Of a stretch of DNA of 64,000 nt, positions 56,531-64,000 are shown one piece after another; position 1 is the stretch's first letter; each line of letters opens with the position of its first letter. The stretch is taken from NCBI RefSeq assembly GCF_003020585.1, contig NZ_PXUE01000001.1, positions 186,001-250,000 of the forward strand, given 5' to 3'. This DNA comes from Chryseobacterium aurantiacum. Lineage in GTDB: Bacteria > Bacteroidota > Bacteroidia > Flavobacteriales > Weeksellaceae. The notes under the pieces were generated by a model. The model was given only the letters and a program-made list of their open reading frames with translations, made no database searches and had not been told where the DNA came from. Both the position numbers and the translations under genes were made by a program.

Positions 56531-57381
56531 TATTTCGAAGATAAAAAATTATTTAACTGGTTAAAATACCACTCTTTATCATCATACATAATGAAGTGCA
56601 AGCCTTTTGTGGAATATTGAAAATTGGCATTTTTAAGATTTTTATATTGTGCTTCAATGGCTGGTTTCATCGAAACAAAATAGGCTTCAAGCAGAATAAG
56701 GGAAGGGCATTGGATATTTTTTATGGTTTCTCTAAGATCTGTATTGGAGAAATCACAGAACATTTTTGCAAAAGTTTTCCTGTCAGACTTCATGCTCCAG
56801 TCAATCACCGTGTTCTGCATAGAAGTATCTGCGAGAAGACGCGGAATAGACTGAATCTGCATTTTTTTGAACTGTTCATCAGACATCGCTGTGAAGGTAT
56901 TAATCATCGCCGAGCAGTCATTATTTTCCCTGGAAGTAAAAGCAGGGTTGGAAATAGCAGCCAGACAGGGTAAAGTATCCACAATAACAATTTTACCCAC
57001 AAGATCCGGATAGTCTGCTGCAATGGCCAGGGCAAGGCCGCCACCCATACTGTGTCCAATAATAACAGGCTTTTGAATGTTGTTCTCTTTTATATAAGCA
57101 GCAATTCCTTTTTCCCAGTCTTTAAAGGTAGGGTCCGTATCTGGCTTTGCTCCAGCAAATCCAGCCATTGTTAAAGTATAACAGGTGAAATCTTTTTCAA
57201 ACTTAGCTGTTGTTTCATTCCATACATCTCCTGAAGAGGCAAATCCAGGAATAAATAGTAAAGATTGTTTTCCTTTTCCGGTTTTCTTTACTTCAAACGG
57301 ATATGTTTTTTTCTGACCAAAAACATTGCATACCGCAGCAAAAAATAGCATGATAATAAGAAGGAACGTGAATTTTTTCAT
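56530..57381 (-). CDS. Secreted alpha/beta hydrolase
   Basis: 283 residues when started at the ATG ending at 57381, where the signal peptide (MKKFTFLLIIMLFFAAVCNV) begins; the open frame continues upstream to 57471. Oxyanion region LLFIPGFASSGDVW; nucleophile Ser in VIIGHSMGGGLAL; catalytic His probably in KGLHFIMYDD near the C-terminus. Substrate unknown. Its stop overlaps the sigma factor start codon, so expression of a secreted hydrolase is tied to the sigma gene. Confidence 0.85.
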   Translation of the reverse strand: MKKFTFLLIIMLFFAAVCNVFGQKKTYPFEVKKTGKGKQSLLFIPGFASSGDVWNETTAKFEKDFTCYTLTMAGFAGAKPDTDPTFKDWEKGIAAYIKENNIQKPVIIGHSMGGGLALAIAADYPDLVGKIVIVDTLPCLAAISNPAFTSRENNDCSAMINTFTAMSDEQFKKMQIQSIPRLLADTSMQNTVIDWSMKSDRKTFAKMFCDFSNTDLRETIKNIQCPSLILLEAYFVSMKPAIEAQYKNLKNANFQYSTKGLHFIMYDDKEWYFNQLNNFLSSK

Positions 57382-57581
57382 GATTTCTAAAGTTTTAAAG
57401 TTTATTTGCCTTTTAGAGACGAACCTTGAAAAAATGTTACACTCAAATTTATTTATTTTTTGAAAAAACATTTCTACTTCTTAGAAACCCTTATTGTTAG
57501 GGGAAAATTACATGAAATTTATTTTTATAAAAATTGATCATTGTTTTTAATGATAAAAAAATGATGAAAAACAGAAGATTA

Positions 57582-58256
57582 TTAATCTAATATTCTTCCG
57601 TAGAATCTACTGATGTCAAAATAGAATCCCGAAATTTTATACTTACCTTTTTCAAATTCCTGATAATCACATTTGCCAGTGTGGCTTTGTGCTTGGGTTT
57701 CCATTTGAAATCTGTTTAAAAGGACATACTCATCCGTAACAGAAATCACATGAAAGCCTGTCTCACATTTCAGACCATCCCCGGAGGTAAGAATTGCATT
57801 TAATAATCCATGGAAATTTCCGGCAATTTTTTCTGCTGTGGCATCATCATTACTTAAATGATATAAATGAGCAAGATAATTCATTGCCCGTAGATCCAGT
57901 GGATTTTCCTCCAAAACATCCAGAAAAAGCTGAATTCCTTTAGAAAGATCTTTTTGCGAAATACCCTCCCCACGATAATACTTGGCAACCTCTTCCGCTT
58001 TCTTACCAATTTTATACGGCTGATATTCTTTTTGGAAGGTATAACCGAAATAAAGATGGCTGTAGTGATTGTTGGTAAGACTCGGATCATTCTGTTTTAA
58101 TCTTTTTAAAAGGTTCGGATAATAGTATTCTGAATTTTTATCCTCAATATTTTTTTGAATCAGAAAATAATCAGGAGCCTTCAATTCCATTTTTTGAGCA
58201 TGAAAGAAAGGAAGCAGAATTAAAAAGAATAAAGAAAAAAATACTTTAATATTCAT
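57582..58256 (-). CDS. DUF4919 family secreted protein
   Basis: 224 residues from the ATG ending at 58256, where the signal peptide (FFSLFFLILLPFFHAQ) begins. It is helical, with one TPR-like pair around LFLDVLEENPLDLRAMNYLA, then a beta-rich end (GFHVISVTDEYVLLNRFQM). I recognise it as DUF4919-like; the function is unknown. Periplasmic. Single gene, divergent from the 71-residue unknown. Confidence 0.75.
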   Translation of the reverse strand: MNIKVFFSLFFLILLPFFHAQKMELKAPDYFLIQKNIEDKNSEYYYPNLLKRLKQNDPSLTNNHYSHLYFGYTFQKEYQPYKIGKKAEEVAKYYRGEGISQKDLSKGIQLFLDVLEENPLDLRAMNYLAHLYHLSNDDATAEKIAGNFHGLLNAILTSGDGLKCETGFHVISVTDEYVLLNRFQMETQAQSHTGKCDYQEFEKGKYKISGFYFDISRFYGRILD

Positions 58257-58408
58257 GGTTTGTATGACGTTATTATCAATTTTTGACATGTTAAAAATAC
58301 GGAATATGTATTAATCGAATTATATCGACTTGATATTTGCAAAAAAAACAATAAAATATTAACAAAGTGTTACTTTGTGTCAATAAATTTACTAACTTTA
58401 TTCGGAAT

Positions 58409-58444
58409 TTGGGACACTACCCCTAGTGTTGGGAGGGTGCCCAA
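58409..58444 (+). promoter_or_regulatory. Compact nested-hairpin element in the leader of the 71-aa gene
   Basis: TTGGG (58409-58413) can pair with CCCAA (58440-58444), enclosing the hairpin ACACT/AGTGT (58414-58429) with loop ACCCCT. That loop can pair with AGGGT (58434-58438) to give a pseudoknot. It lies just after a -7-like TAACTTTA (58393-58400), so at the 5' end of the transcript. Unusually GC-rich for this intergenic DNA. Confidence 0.45.
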
Positions 58445-58482
58445 TGTGAATAGTAGTTTTTTAATTAAATCCAAAAATATAA

Positions 58483-58698
58483 ATGAGCAATAACATCCAA
58501 GATGAATTTAAAGTCTTTAAAGACGAATTGAAGAAGTTGAATATCGAAGTACAGAAAGTTGTAAAAGTAGGAAATGGAAGTATGGACTTTCATGAGGTTT
58601 TCTACAAATCTCCAAGGTATGAAGAGGTAAAGAGTGTGTATGTCCAACGTCATAATCTGGACAGTATGATAGAGAAATTTAAACAAGCTTATCATTAA
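58483..58698 (+). CDS. Unrecognised 71-residue protein
   Basis: Small, charged, without signal peptide or membrane helix: an N-terminal helix rich in Lys/Asp/Glu (EFKVFKDELKKLNIEVQK), a middle turn (GNGSMDFHEVFYKSPRY) and a C-terminal helix (NLDSMIEKFKQAYH). Its own upstream element and downstream terminator support a real gene. Family and function are unknown. Confidence 0.65.
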   Translation: MSNNIQDEFKVFKDELKKLNIEVQKVVKVGNGSMDFHEVFYKSPRYEEVKSVYVQRHNLDSMIEKFKQAYH

Positions 58699-58704
58699 AA
58701 TATA

Positions 58705-58741
58705 ATGAGCGCCGCAGAAAATCTGCGGCGCTCACTTTTTA
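58705..58741. terminator. Strong terminator between convergent genes
   Basis: TGAGCGCCGCAG (58706-58717) and CTGCGGCGCTCA (58723-58734) form a 12-bp perfect GC-rich stem with a 5-nt loop and a T run; it lies between the 71-aa gene and the MFS gene. Confidence 0.85.
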
Positions 58742-58754
58742 TAGGATTAATCAT

Positions 58755-60047
58755 CTAATCTTTATCCAGTGTTGAGGTTTTTTTGGTGTCTTTCATTCCG
58801 ATATATACTACAAGAGAAAATAAGATACAACCTGTAATGTACCAATAGAAGTATTCTTCAGAACCAATTTTTTTAAACCAAAGGGCAATATATTCTGCAG
58901 TTCCTCCAAAAACAGCTACCGTAATGGCATAGGGAAGTCCTACCCCCAAAGCACGGATCTCGGATGGGAAAAGCTCAGCCTTTACCACAGCATTAATGGA
59001 AGTGTAGCCACTTACAATAATTAATGCAGCCATAATGAGGAAAAATGCACTCCACATTGAGGTTGTAGTGCTAAGTGCCGTCAAAAGCGGAACTGTACAT
59101 AATGTTCCAAGAATACCAAAGCCTAAAAGAAGAGGACGTCTTCCTATTTTATCAGATAATCCTCCAAAAACAGGCTGAAGGCAGGCGAATATAAATAAAG
59201 ATATAAATGAAATTAAGGTAGATTCTTCCTTGGTAAGATGAACGGTATTCACCAAAAATTTCTGCATGTAGGTGGTATACGTATAAAAAGCAAGAGTACC
59301 ACCCAATGTTAAGCCTACAACAGTAAGTAAAGCTCTAGGGTGCTTCAGAAGTTCTTTTACAGTGCCTTTTTTCTCATCATTCACTTTTTTCTTGTTTTCA
59401 AAGGCTTCTGTCTCATGAAGATTGGCCCGAAGATACAATGCAATAATGGAAAGCATTGCTCCTATTACAAAGGGAATTCTCCATCCCCAATCTTCCAGCT
59501 GGGCTTCAGTCAGTAATAATTTTTGTAAAATAAGCTGAATTCCCAGTGCAATAAGCTGTCCGCCAATTAATGTTACATATTGAAAGCTGGAATAAAATCC
59601 TCGTCTGTCCTGGGTTGCCATTTCGCTGAGGTAAGTGGCAGAAACTCCATATTCACCACCTACACTCAGCCCCTGAAGTAATCTGGCAAGGAGCAATAAT
59701 GCCGGTGCCAAAATTCCTATTGATTGATAGGTGGGTGTAAGGGCAATAAGCAATGAACCAAAAGACATCAACAGGACGGAAAGCGTCATCGCTCTTTTTC
59801 TTCCAATCTTATCCGCAATACTTCCAAACATCCATCCGCCAATAGGTCTCATAAGAAAACCAACAGCGAATATACCTGCAGTATTCATCAACTGTGCATT
59901 GAGGTCTGAATCCGGAAAAAAGGAGTGAGAAAAATAAATGGCAAAGGCTGCATAGGCATACCAATCATACCATTCTACAAGATTTCCGATGGAACCGCCT
60001 ATAATGGCTTTAATTCTTTGACTGGTGGTAATAGAGGATGAATTCAT
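58755..60047 (-). CDS. MFS transporter, metabolite:H+ symporter type
   Basis: 430 residues from the ATG ending at 60047; the frame runs open to 60095, but those 16 codons are basic and unlike the family. Twelve transmembrane helices. The N-terminal GGSIGNLVEWYDWYAYA and the loop SIADKIGRKRAMTLS with the repeated GGLSDKIGRRPLLL in the second half are characteristic of the MHS group (ProP, KgtP, ShiA). These import organic acids or compatible solutes with protons; the exact substrate is not evident. Single gene. Confidence 0.9.
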   Translation of the reverse strand: MNSSSITTSQRIKAIIGGSIGNLVEWYDWYAYAAFAIYFSHSFFPDSDLNAQLMNTAGIFAVGFLMRPIGGWMFGSIADKIGRKRAMTLSVLLMSFGSLLIALTPTYQSIGILAPALLLLARLLQGLSVGGEYGVSATYLSEMATQDRRGFYSSFQYVTLIGGQLIALGIQLILQKLLLTEAQLEDWGWRIPFVIGAMLSIIALYLRANLHETEAFENKKKVNDEKKGTVKELLKHPRALLTVVGLTLGGTLAFYTYTTYMQKFLVNTVHLTKEESTLISFISLFIFACLQPVFGGLSDKIGRRPLLLGFGILGTLCTVPLLTALSTTTSMWSAFFLIMAALIIVSGYTSINAVVKAELFPSEIRALGVGLPYAITVAVFGGTAEYIALWFKKIGSEEYFYWYITGCILFSLVVYIGMKDTKKTSTLDKD

Positions 60048-60156
60048 ATGTATTATTTTCCCGAAAATTTTGTAATAACGGCATCTAAAATACAAATTTT
60101 AGAAAAAAATAAACCATTCTGGAAAAGAACGGTTTAATATGATAAGGTTGTAATTT

Positions 60157-60909
60157 TTAAAATCTATATCCTAAGGAAAGTCCGCTTCTGAAACCAGCCC
60201 AAGGACCGTCTACTTTTATTTTGGCACCATTGGCATTGGTTTCTACGGTATATTTTACAAATGGAATATCCAGATTCTCTATCTCTTTTTTGAGCTGCTC
60301 CTGCATATCGGGAGTCAAAACGTAATCACTGGTCATTGTAAAATCACCTTTTCCACTTCCGTAGTGAGCTCCGGCAATCCAGAAATCGAGTACAAGATTT
60401 TGGCTTCTGGTAAGGAAAAACTGTACTCCCACCATCAGGCCTCCGCTGTTTCCATTGGTGTCCCCTTGGCCTTTAAGAGGGATTTGATAGGTGACATTCC
60501 CAGGACCATTATAGTCATAATAAAAATCAAAAGTGTTGGATGAAACATCAGAATAGCGATAGTAAGGTGCAAAATAAAATCCTTTTCCATATCCTTTTCC
60601 AATATAAAATCTGGGTTCTATCGTAAAATTAGTGGCTTTTACTCTAAGGTTCTGAAATCTTTTTTCATCCTCATCTTTCAAAAAAGCGTTGATGAAAGGT
60701 ACTTTTCCCTCGGGCATTGTTCCGAAGCCTACATTTACAGAAAACCACTGGTTGATCGCTCTTTCATAGGTGAGATTAATATTTCTGAACGCATAAGCAG
60801 TAACGTTGGTCTTGATGATATTCATCTTTTCTGCAGAGCTGTTTTCAATTTCCTGTGCACTTATTGTAGAAAACAATAAGATTGGAAGCAGCATGACTAA
60901 TTTTTTCAT
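60157..60909 (-). CDS. DUF3575-like outer-membrane beta-barrel protein
   Basis: 250 residues from the ATG ending at 60909 (signal peptide MKKLVMLLPILLFSTISAQ). The segment MNIIKTNVTAYAFRNINLTYE followed by alternating aromatic strands and the final SGLSLGYRF (terminal Phe) indicate an outer-membrane barrel of the DUF3575 kind. Function unknown. Divergent from the large barrel gene at 61075. Confidence 0.8.
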   Translation of the reverse strand: MKKLVMLLPILLFSTISAQEIENSSAEKMNIIKTNVTAYAFRNINLTYERAINQWFSVNVGFGTMPEGKVPFINAFLKDEDEKRFQNLRVKATNFTIEPRFYIGKGYGKGFYFAPYYRYSDVSSNTFDFYYDYNGPGNVTYQIPLKGQGDTNGNSGGLMVGVQFFLTRSQNLVLDFWIAGAHYGSGKGDFTMTSDYVLTPDMQEQLKKEIENLDIPFVKYTVETNANGAKIKVDGPWAGFRSGLSLGYRF

Positions 60910-61074
60910 AGCAATATATTTTGTGATGTTAAAAAGTACAGCAAAAAGCAATATGAATTTAACATAATAATTTGAATTTTAATAAAAAAAATGAATTTTT
61001 TTAAATGTCAGAAAGGGATAAATGTAATATACATCAGTAATTGATTGTCCTAAAAGTATAATTCCATTTCTGAT

Positions 61075-63159
61075 ATGAAAAAAACGATATATACCCTATG
61101 CCTTCTTTGTGGAACATTCATATTTGCACAGGAAAAGAAAAATGACTCTACAGATGCTGTGGCTACAAAGGAAATTCAGGAGGTTGTTTTAAAATCACAA
61201 AGAAAAAAACAGTTTGCTGATAAAGCTGTTTATACCTTTGATAAAGAAGCTTTGGAAAGAGCACGCTATGCAAAAGATTTACTCCGCACACTTCCCGAGC
61301 TACAGCTGGATCCTGTTTCGAATACAATAACCAGTACCAAGGGAGGAACTACCTTATTTTTAATCAATGGAGTAGAGGCAACAGACTTACAGGTTCGCAG
61401 TGTGGCGCCTGCTGAAGTGGTAAAAGTGGAATATTATGATATTCCGCCGGCAAGATGGTCTACGAGGGCAGATACAGTGATCAATATTCTGACAAGATCT
61501 ACAGAGACAGGATATGTTTTTGGTGCTGATGTATTTTCTGCTTTAGATACAGGGTTTGTTAATGGTTCTGCTTATGCCAATTATACCAAAGGGAAAAATA
61601 ATTTCGGACTAGAATATTCCCTAAATATTAGAGATTACAATGACAGACGTGTAAACAGCATCTACGATTATCAACTGAATGGTAATCATTACCGTTCTGA
61701 TGAGAACAGGAAAGATCATTTTGGTTATACTTTTCAGAATATAGCATTACGTTATACGAGGCTTGTTCCGGATAATTATGCTTTTCAGGCAAAATTAAAC
61801 ATGGATATTTTCAGTAGATTTTCAAAAGGAGTTGGGCAAAGTATTTTCTCGGAAGATAATTTTAGTGAATCACATGCGATGTTTAAAAATAATGGATCAG
61901 ATTATGTGATCCCTAAATTAGATTTGTATTATTCTAAAAAGATCGGTGAAAAAGATGAACTGAGTATTAATCTGGTGGGGTCGCATTACACGACCAATAC
62001 TTCAGAAACAGCTAAAGAATGGATCGTAGGTTCCGGGATTTCTGTATATGATAATGATATGATGCTGAAAGCAAAACAAACAAGTATAGTAGGAGAGCTT
62101 GCTCATGTTCATGATTTTAAAAGTGGAAAATTGTCATCAGGATATCGTATTTCTAGATCTTCTATTTCCAATGACCTGAATAATCTTGCAGGCTATTCTC
62201 AATATAGCGTTACTTATTTGGAGCAATATTTTTATACGGAGTTTTCAGGAAAAATAAATCAATTCAGTTACCGAGTAGGAGCGGGTCTTACCAATATCCA
62301 TAATAAGAGTGCTGAAAATGTTTTCGATGAGTGGAGCTTTACTCCCAAAGTTGTTTTAGGGTATCAGGTGAAAAATAATCAGAGCATTCGCTTTACGGGA
62401 AGCTATAGTCCGGTAAGCCCGGTAAGTAATGCGTTGAGTAGTAATGTGGTACAATTGGCTCCTAATATTGTGCAAAGAGGTAATCCTTTTCTGAAGTCGC
62501 AGCAGGTCTTTTCCAATAATCTGACGTATTCTTTTAATAATAAATATTTTGATTTCAATGCTGCTTTATTTTATCGCTATACAGATCGGGTAATCAATCA
62601 ATATTATATTCAAGATAATGAATTGGGAGGTTATGCATTGACTTATGAAAACGGGAAAAGCGGACAAAGATATGGAGTACAGCTTACAGGTTCTTATAAA
62701 CCCTTTGGAAACAGCCTGCTTGTTATAAAAGCCGTATTGGTACCTACTTCTGAAACCGTGAGAACAAGCAAGGGAGCTTTAATCAAGAATGATTATCTGG
62801 GGAACTATTTTGTGCTGTCTTCGGAATATAAAGCTTTTTCACTTCAGTATCAGTTCAATATTCCAACGTATAATCTTAACGGAGCTTTTCTTAATACCAA
62901 TGAGAATCAGAATAATATTTTTGTGAGCTACAAGCACAAAAACTGGACGCTTTCTACCGGAATGTACTGGATGGGAATGCCATCTGAATATAAAACGAAA
63001 AGTCTACCGGAAAGCTTGGTTGATTATAAAGTTCATACCCAAATCATGAATAATAAATCAATGTTTGTATTAGGAATAAGCTATGATTTTTCCAAAGGAA
63101 AGAAAACTGAAATTCAGAGAAAACTGAATAATGAAACAGCGCCGGCTGCTACTTTTTAA
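61075..63159 (+). CDS. TonB-dependent-receptor-like outer-membrane protein
   Basis: 694 residues. Signal peptide cleaved after TFIFAQ; a short linker, then a plug-like domain (residues about 28-140: EIQEVVLKSQRKKQFADK, LLRTLPELQLDP, GTTLFLINGVEATDLQVRSV), and a barrel with many aromatic strands of the outer-membrane beta-barrel family 3 type. The N-terminal carboxypeptidase-regulatory-like domain frequent in this family is absent, and there is no SusD partner. The transported ligand is unknown. Ends before a terminator shared with the next, convergent gene. Confidence 0.85.
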   Translation: MKKTIYTLCLLCGTFIFAQEKKNDSTDAVATKEIQEVVLKSQRKKQFADKAVYTFDKEALERARYAKDLLRTLPELQLDPVSNTITSTKGGTTLFLINGVEATDLQVRSVAPAEVVKVEYYDIPPARWSTRADTVINILTRSTETGYVFGADVFSALDTGFVNGSAYANYTKGKNNFGLEYSLNIRDYNDRRVNSIYDYQLNGNHYRSDENRKDHFGYTFQNIALRYTRLVPDNYAFQAKLNMDIFSRFSKGVGQSIFSEDNFSESHAMFKNNGSDYVIPKLDLYYSKKIGEKDELSINLVGSHYTTNTSETAKEWIVGSGISVYDNDMMLKAKQTSIVGELAHVHDFKSGKLSSGYRISRSSISNDLNNLAGYSQYSVTYLEQYFYTEFSGKINQFSYRVGAGLTNIHNKSAENVFDEWSFTPKVVLGYQVKNNQSIRFTGSYSPVSPVSNALSSNVVQLAPNIVQRGNPFLKSQQVFSNNLTYSFNNKYFDFNAALFYRYTDRVINQYYIQDNELGGYALTYENGKSGQRYGVQLTGSYKPFGNSLLVIKAVLVPTSETVRTSKGALIKNDYLGNYFVLSSEYKAFSLQYQFNIPTYNLNGAFLNTNENQNNIFVSYKHKNWTLSTGMYWMGMPSEYKTKSLPESLVDYKVHTQIMNNKSMFVLGISYDFSKGKKTEIQRKLNNETAPAATF

Positions 63160-63179
63160 ATCAATATATTCCTTAATAG

Positions 63180-63219
63180 AAAAAATCCCCGTTCTTTACT
63201 TTTGAACGAGGATTTTTTA
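63180..63219. terminator. Bidirectional terminator
   Basis: AAAAATCC-GTTC and GAAC-GGATTTTT pair around a loop between convergent genes, with A/T runs on both sides. Confidence 0.7.
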
Positions 63220-63222
63220 TTG

Positions 63223-64000
63223 TTATTTCTTGATGAATTTCGTGTTTTTCTTTGCTTCAGAACTTTTCCCGCTTACTTCAATGAAGTAGGAAGCCGGAGG
63301 AAGATCAGAAACCGAAATATTTCCGGATTTTATGTCTGATGTCTTGATAAGTTGACCATCGAGGCTATAGATTTTTGCTGTAGAATAATTGTCGGTATTT
63401 CCCTTAAACCCGATAAAATCCTGTGCAGGATTAGGGTATACAATTAAGTTTTCTTTTTTAATCACATTGCTTACTGCCAGAAACGTCTCACTCAAAGCTT
63501 GTGCGCTTGACGTAGACTGATTGATTCCTAATAATGTAACGGTGATATTTCCATTGGTAGAACTTAGCAGTGGATATCTGTGGGTGGCGTCATAATAAGA
63601 ATAAGCAGTATTGGTTACGGTTCCTATGGGGTTAGAATAGGTTAGATCGATAGGTGAGTATAGGTTAAAGTTCTGTGTAAATTTTACTCTGAGAACATTG
63701 CTATAAGTATGTCCGCCTACCATCAATGTTCCGTAGGCATCAGCGACGGTATTTAGTGTACCATTGAATAACCCGTTGGCTACAGATGAAGAAAATGTTC
63801 CTTTAGCAGTGTCATTTTGTGGAGTGTTGTAAGCTGTGGGATAGGTAATATAGGTTCCATTATCCAGTGTGAAATTCAAAGTAGCTTGAGGATTTACAAT
63901 TCCGGTAATTTCAAGTTTTGTAGCCGATGCTTTATAAAAGATTGTTGTTGCCCCATCTATCATTTTAAGGTTTGATCCAGGAAATGTAGTAATTTCAGAA
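63223..64000 (-). CDS. T9SS type A sorting-domain protein, 5' end outside window
   Basis: The frame is open to the right edge, so the gene begins beyond base 64000. The 250 or so visible residues include beta-rich sequence (TLNFTLDNGTYITYP, GTLMVGGHTYSNVLRVKFTQ) resembling secreted proteins of flavobacteria, and a C-terminal type A sorting domain (LIVYPNPAQDFIGFKGN ... PPASYFIEVSGKSSEAKK, ending KFIKK). Exported through the type IX system. The function of the body cannot be told from the part seen. Confidence 0.85.
   Translation of the reverse strand, partial: SEITTFPGSNLKMIDGATTIFYKASATKLEITGIVNPQATLNFTLDNGTYITYPTAYNTPQNDTAKGTFSSSVANGLFNGTLNTVADAYGTLMVGGHTYSNVLRVKFTQNFNLYSPIDLTYSNPIGTVTNTAYSYYDATHRYPLLSSTNGNITVTLLGINQSTSSAQALSETFLAVSNVIKKENLIVYPNPAQDFIGFKGNTDNYSTAKIYSLDGQLIKTSDIKSGNISVSDLPPASYFIEVSGKSSEAKKNTKFIKK

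Noticed and set aside
1..64000. CRISPR array, restriction-modification, toxin-antitoxin or other named defence system
   Set aside because: No spaced short repeats, nuclease, or paired toxin-antitoxin genes were found. The methyltransferase at 54866 is a small-molecule type, not a DNA methylase.

Overview
The window looks like a chromosomal segment of a Chryseobacterium-like flavobacterium (Bacteroidota, Flavobacteriales). The evidence is low-GC DNA, promoters with the Bacteroidota -7 element TAnnTTTG, five proteins ending in a type IX secretion (T9SS) type A sorting domain, secreted proteins with the N-terminal 'QVGIN..P...L(D)V.G' motif common in this group, DUF3467 directly after rpoC, and gene starts without Shine-Dalgarno sequences. 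There are no rRNA genes, transposases, phage genes or CRISPR arrays. One tRNA (Trp, CCA) is present.

Layout. (1) 1-7.1 kb: 3' part of a sensor kinase, then a three-gene heavy-metal RND efflux operon (outer-membrane channel, lipoprotein adaptor, CzcA-type pump). In front of the operon is an array of five TTTAA(G/T) words at exact 11-bp steps, probably the site of the kinase's partner regulator. (2) 7.3-31.7 kb: the tuf-trnW-secE-nusG / rplKAJL / rpoBC-DUF3467 expression block. It is split twice by secreted-protein cassettes. Cassette 1 (10.0-15.5 kb, between nusG and rplK) has three tandem paralogous 'VGIN' proteins, a TPR-transmembrane-LuxR regulator and a T9SS cargo protein. Cassette 2 (18.3-22.7 kb, between rplL and rpoB) has an unrecognised small protein, a 'VGIN' protein with YadA-head-like repeats and a T9SS protein with thrombospondin type 3-like Ca2+ repeats. 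Ribosomal, cassette and RNA polymerase units are separated by terminators, and promoters stand before tuf, rplK and rpoB. (3) 31.9-35.7 kb: a CRP/FNR-type regulator followed by five close-packed genes for cell-envelope proteins (DUF5777 barrel, mono-haem cytochrome c lipoprotein, YceI, ankyrin, DOMON-like T9SS protein). A CRP-like palindrome lies at the class II position of their promoter. (4) 36-44 kb: acetyltransferase, ectonucleotide phosphodiesterase-like enzyme, a redox/stress cluster (NmrA protein, HxlR regulator, zinc alcohol dehydrogenase, cupin, AraC regulator), a carboxylesterase and a 55-residue cysteine-rich double-glycine-leader peptide. (5) 44-53 kb: housekeeping genes (alpha-amylase, DinB, acetyltransferase, thioredoxin-fold protein, purine nucleoside phosphorylase, LpxK, TruA, ABC exporter). 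(6) 53-64 kb: secreted M43 metalloprotease, a hydrolase/ECF sigma/membrane protein/methyltransferase operon, DUF4919 protein, a 71-aa unknown with a structured leader, MFS transporter, two outer-membrane barrel proteins and a T9SS protein cut by the right edge.

The most promising observations are the two similar surface-protein cassettes inside the transcription/translation block, the putative CRP-controlled envelope redox operon with its matching operator, the phased repeat array before the metal pump, and the orphan cysteine-rich peptide. All functional statements come from reading motifs by eye. No database search was possible.
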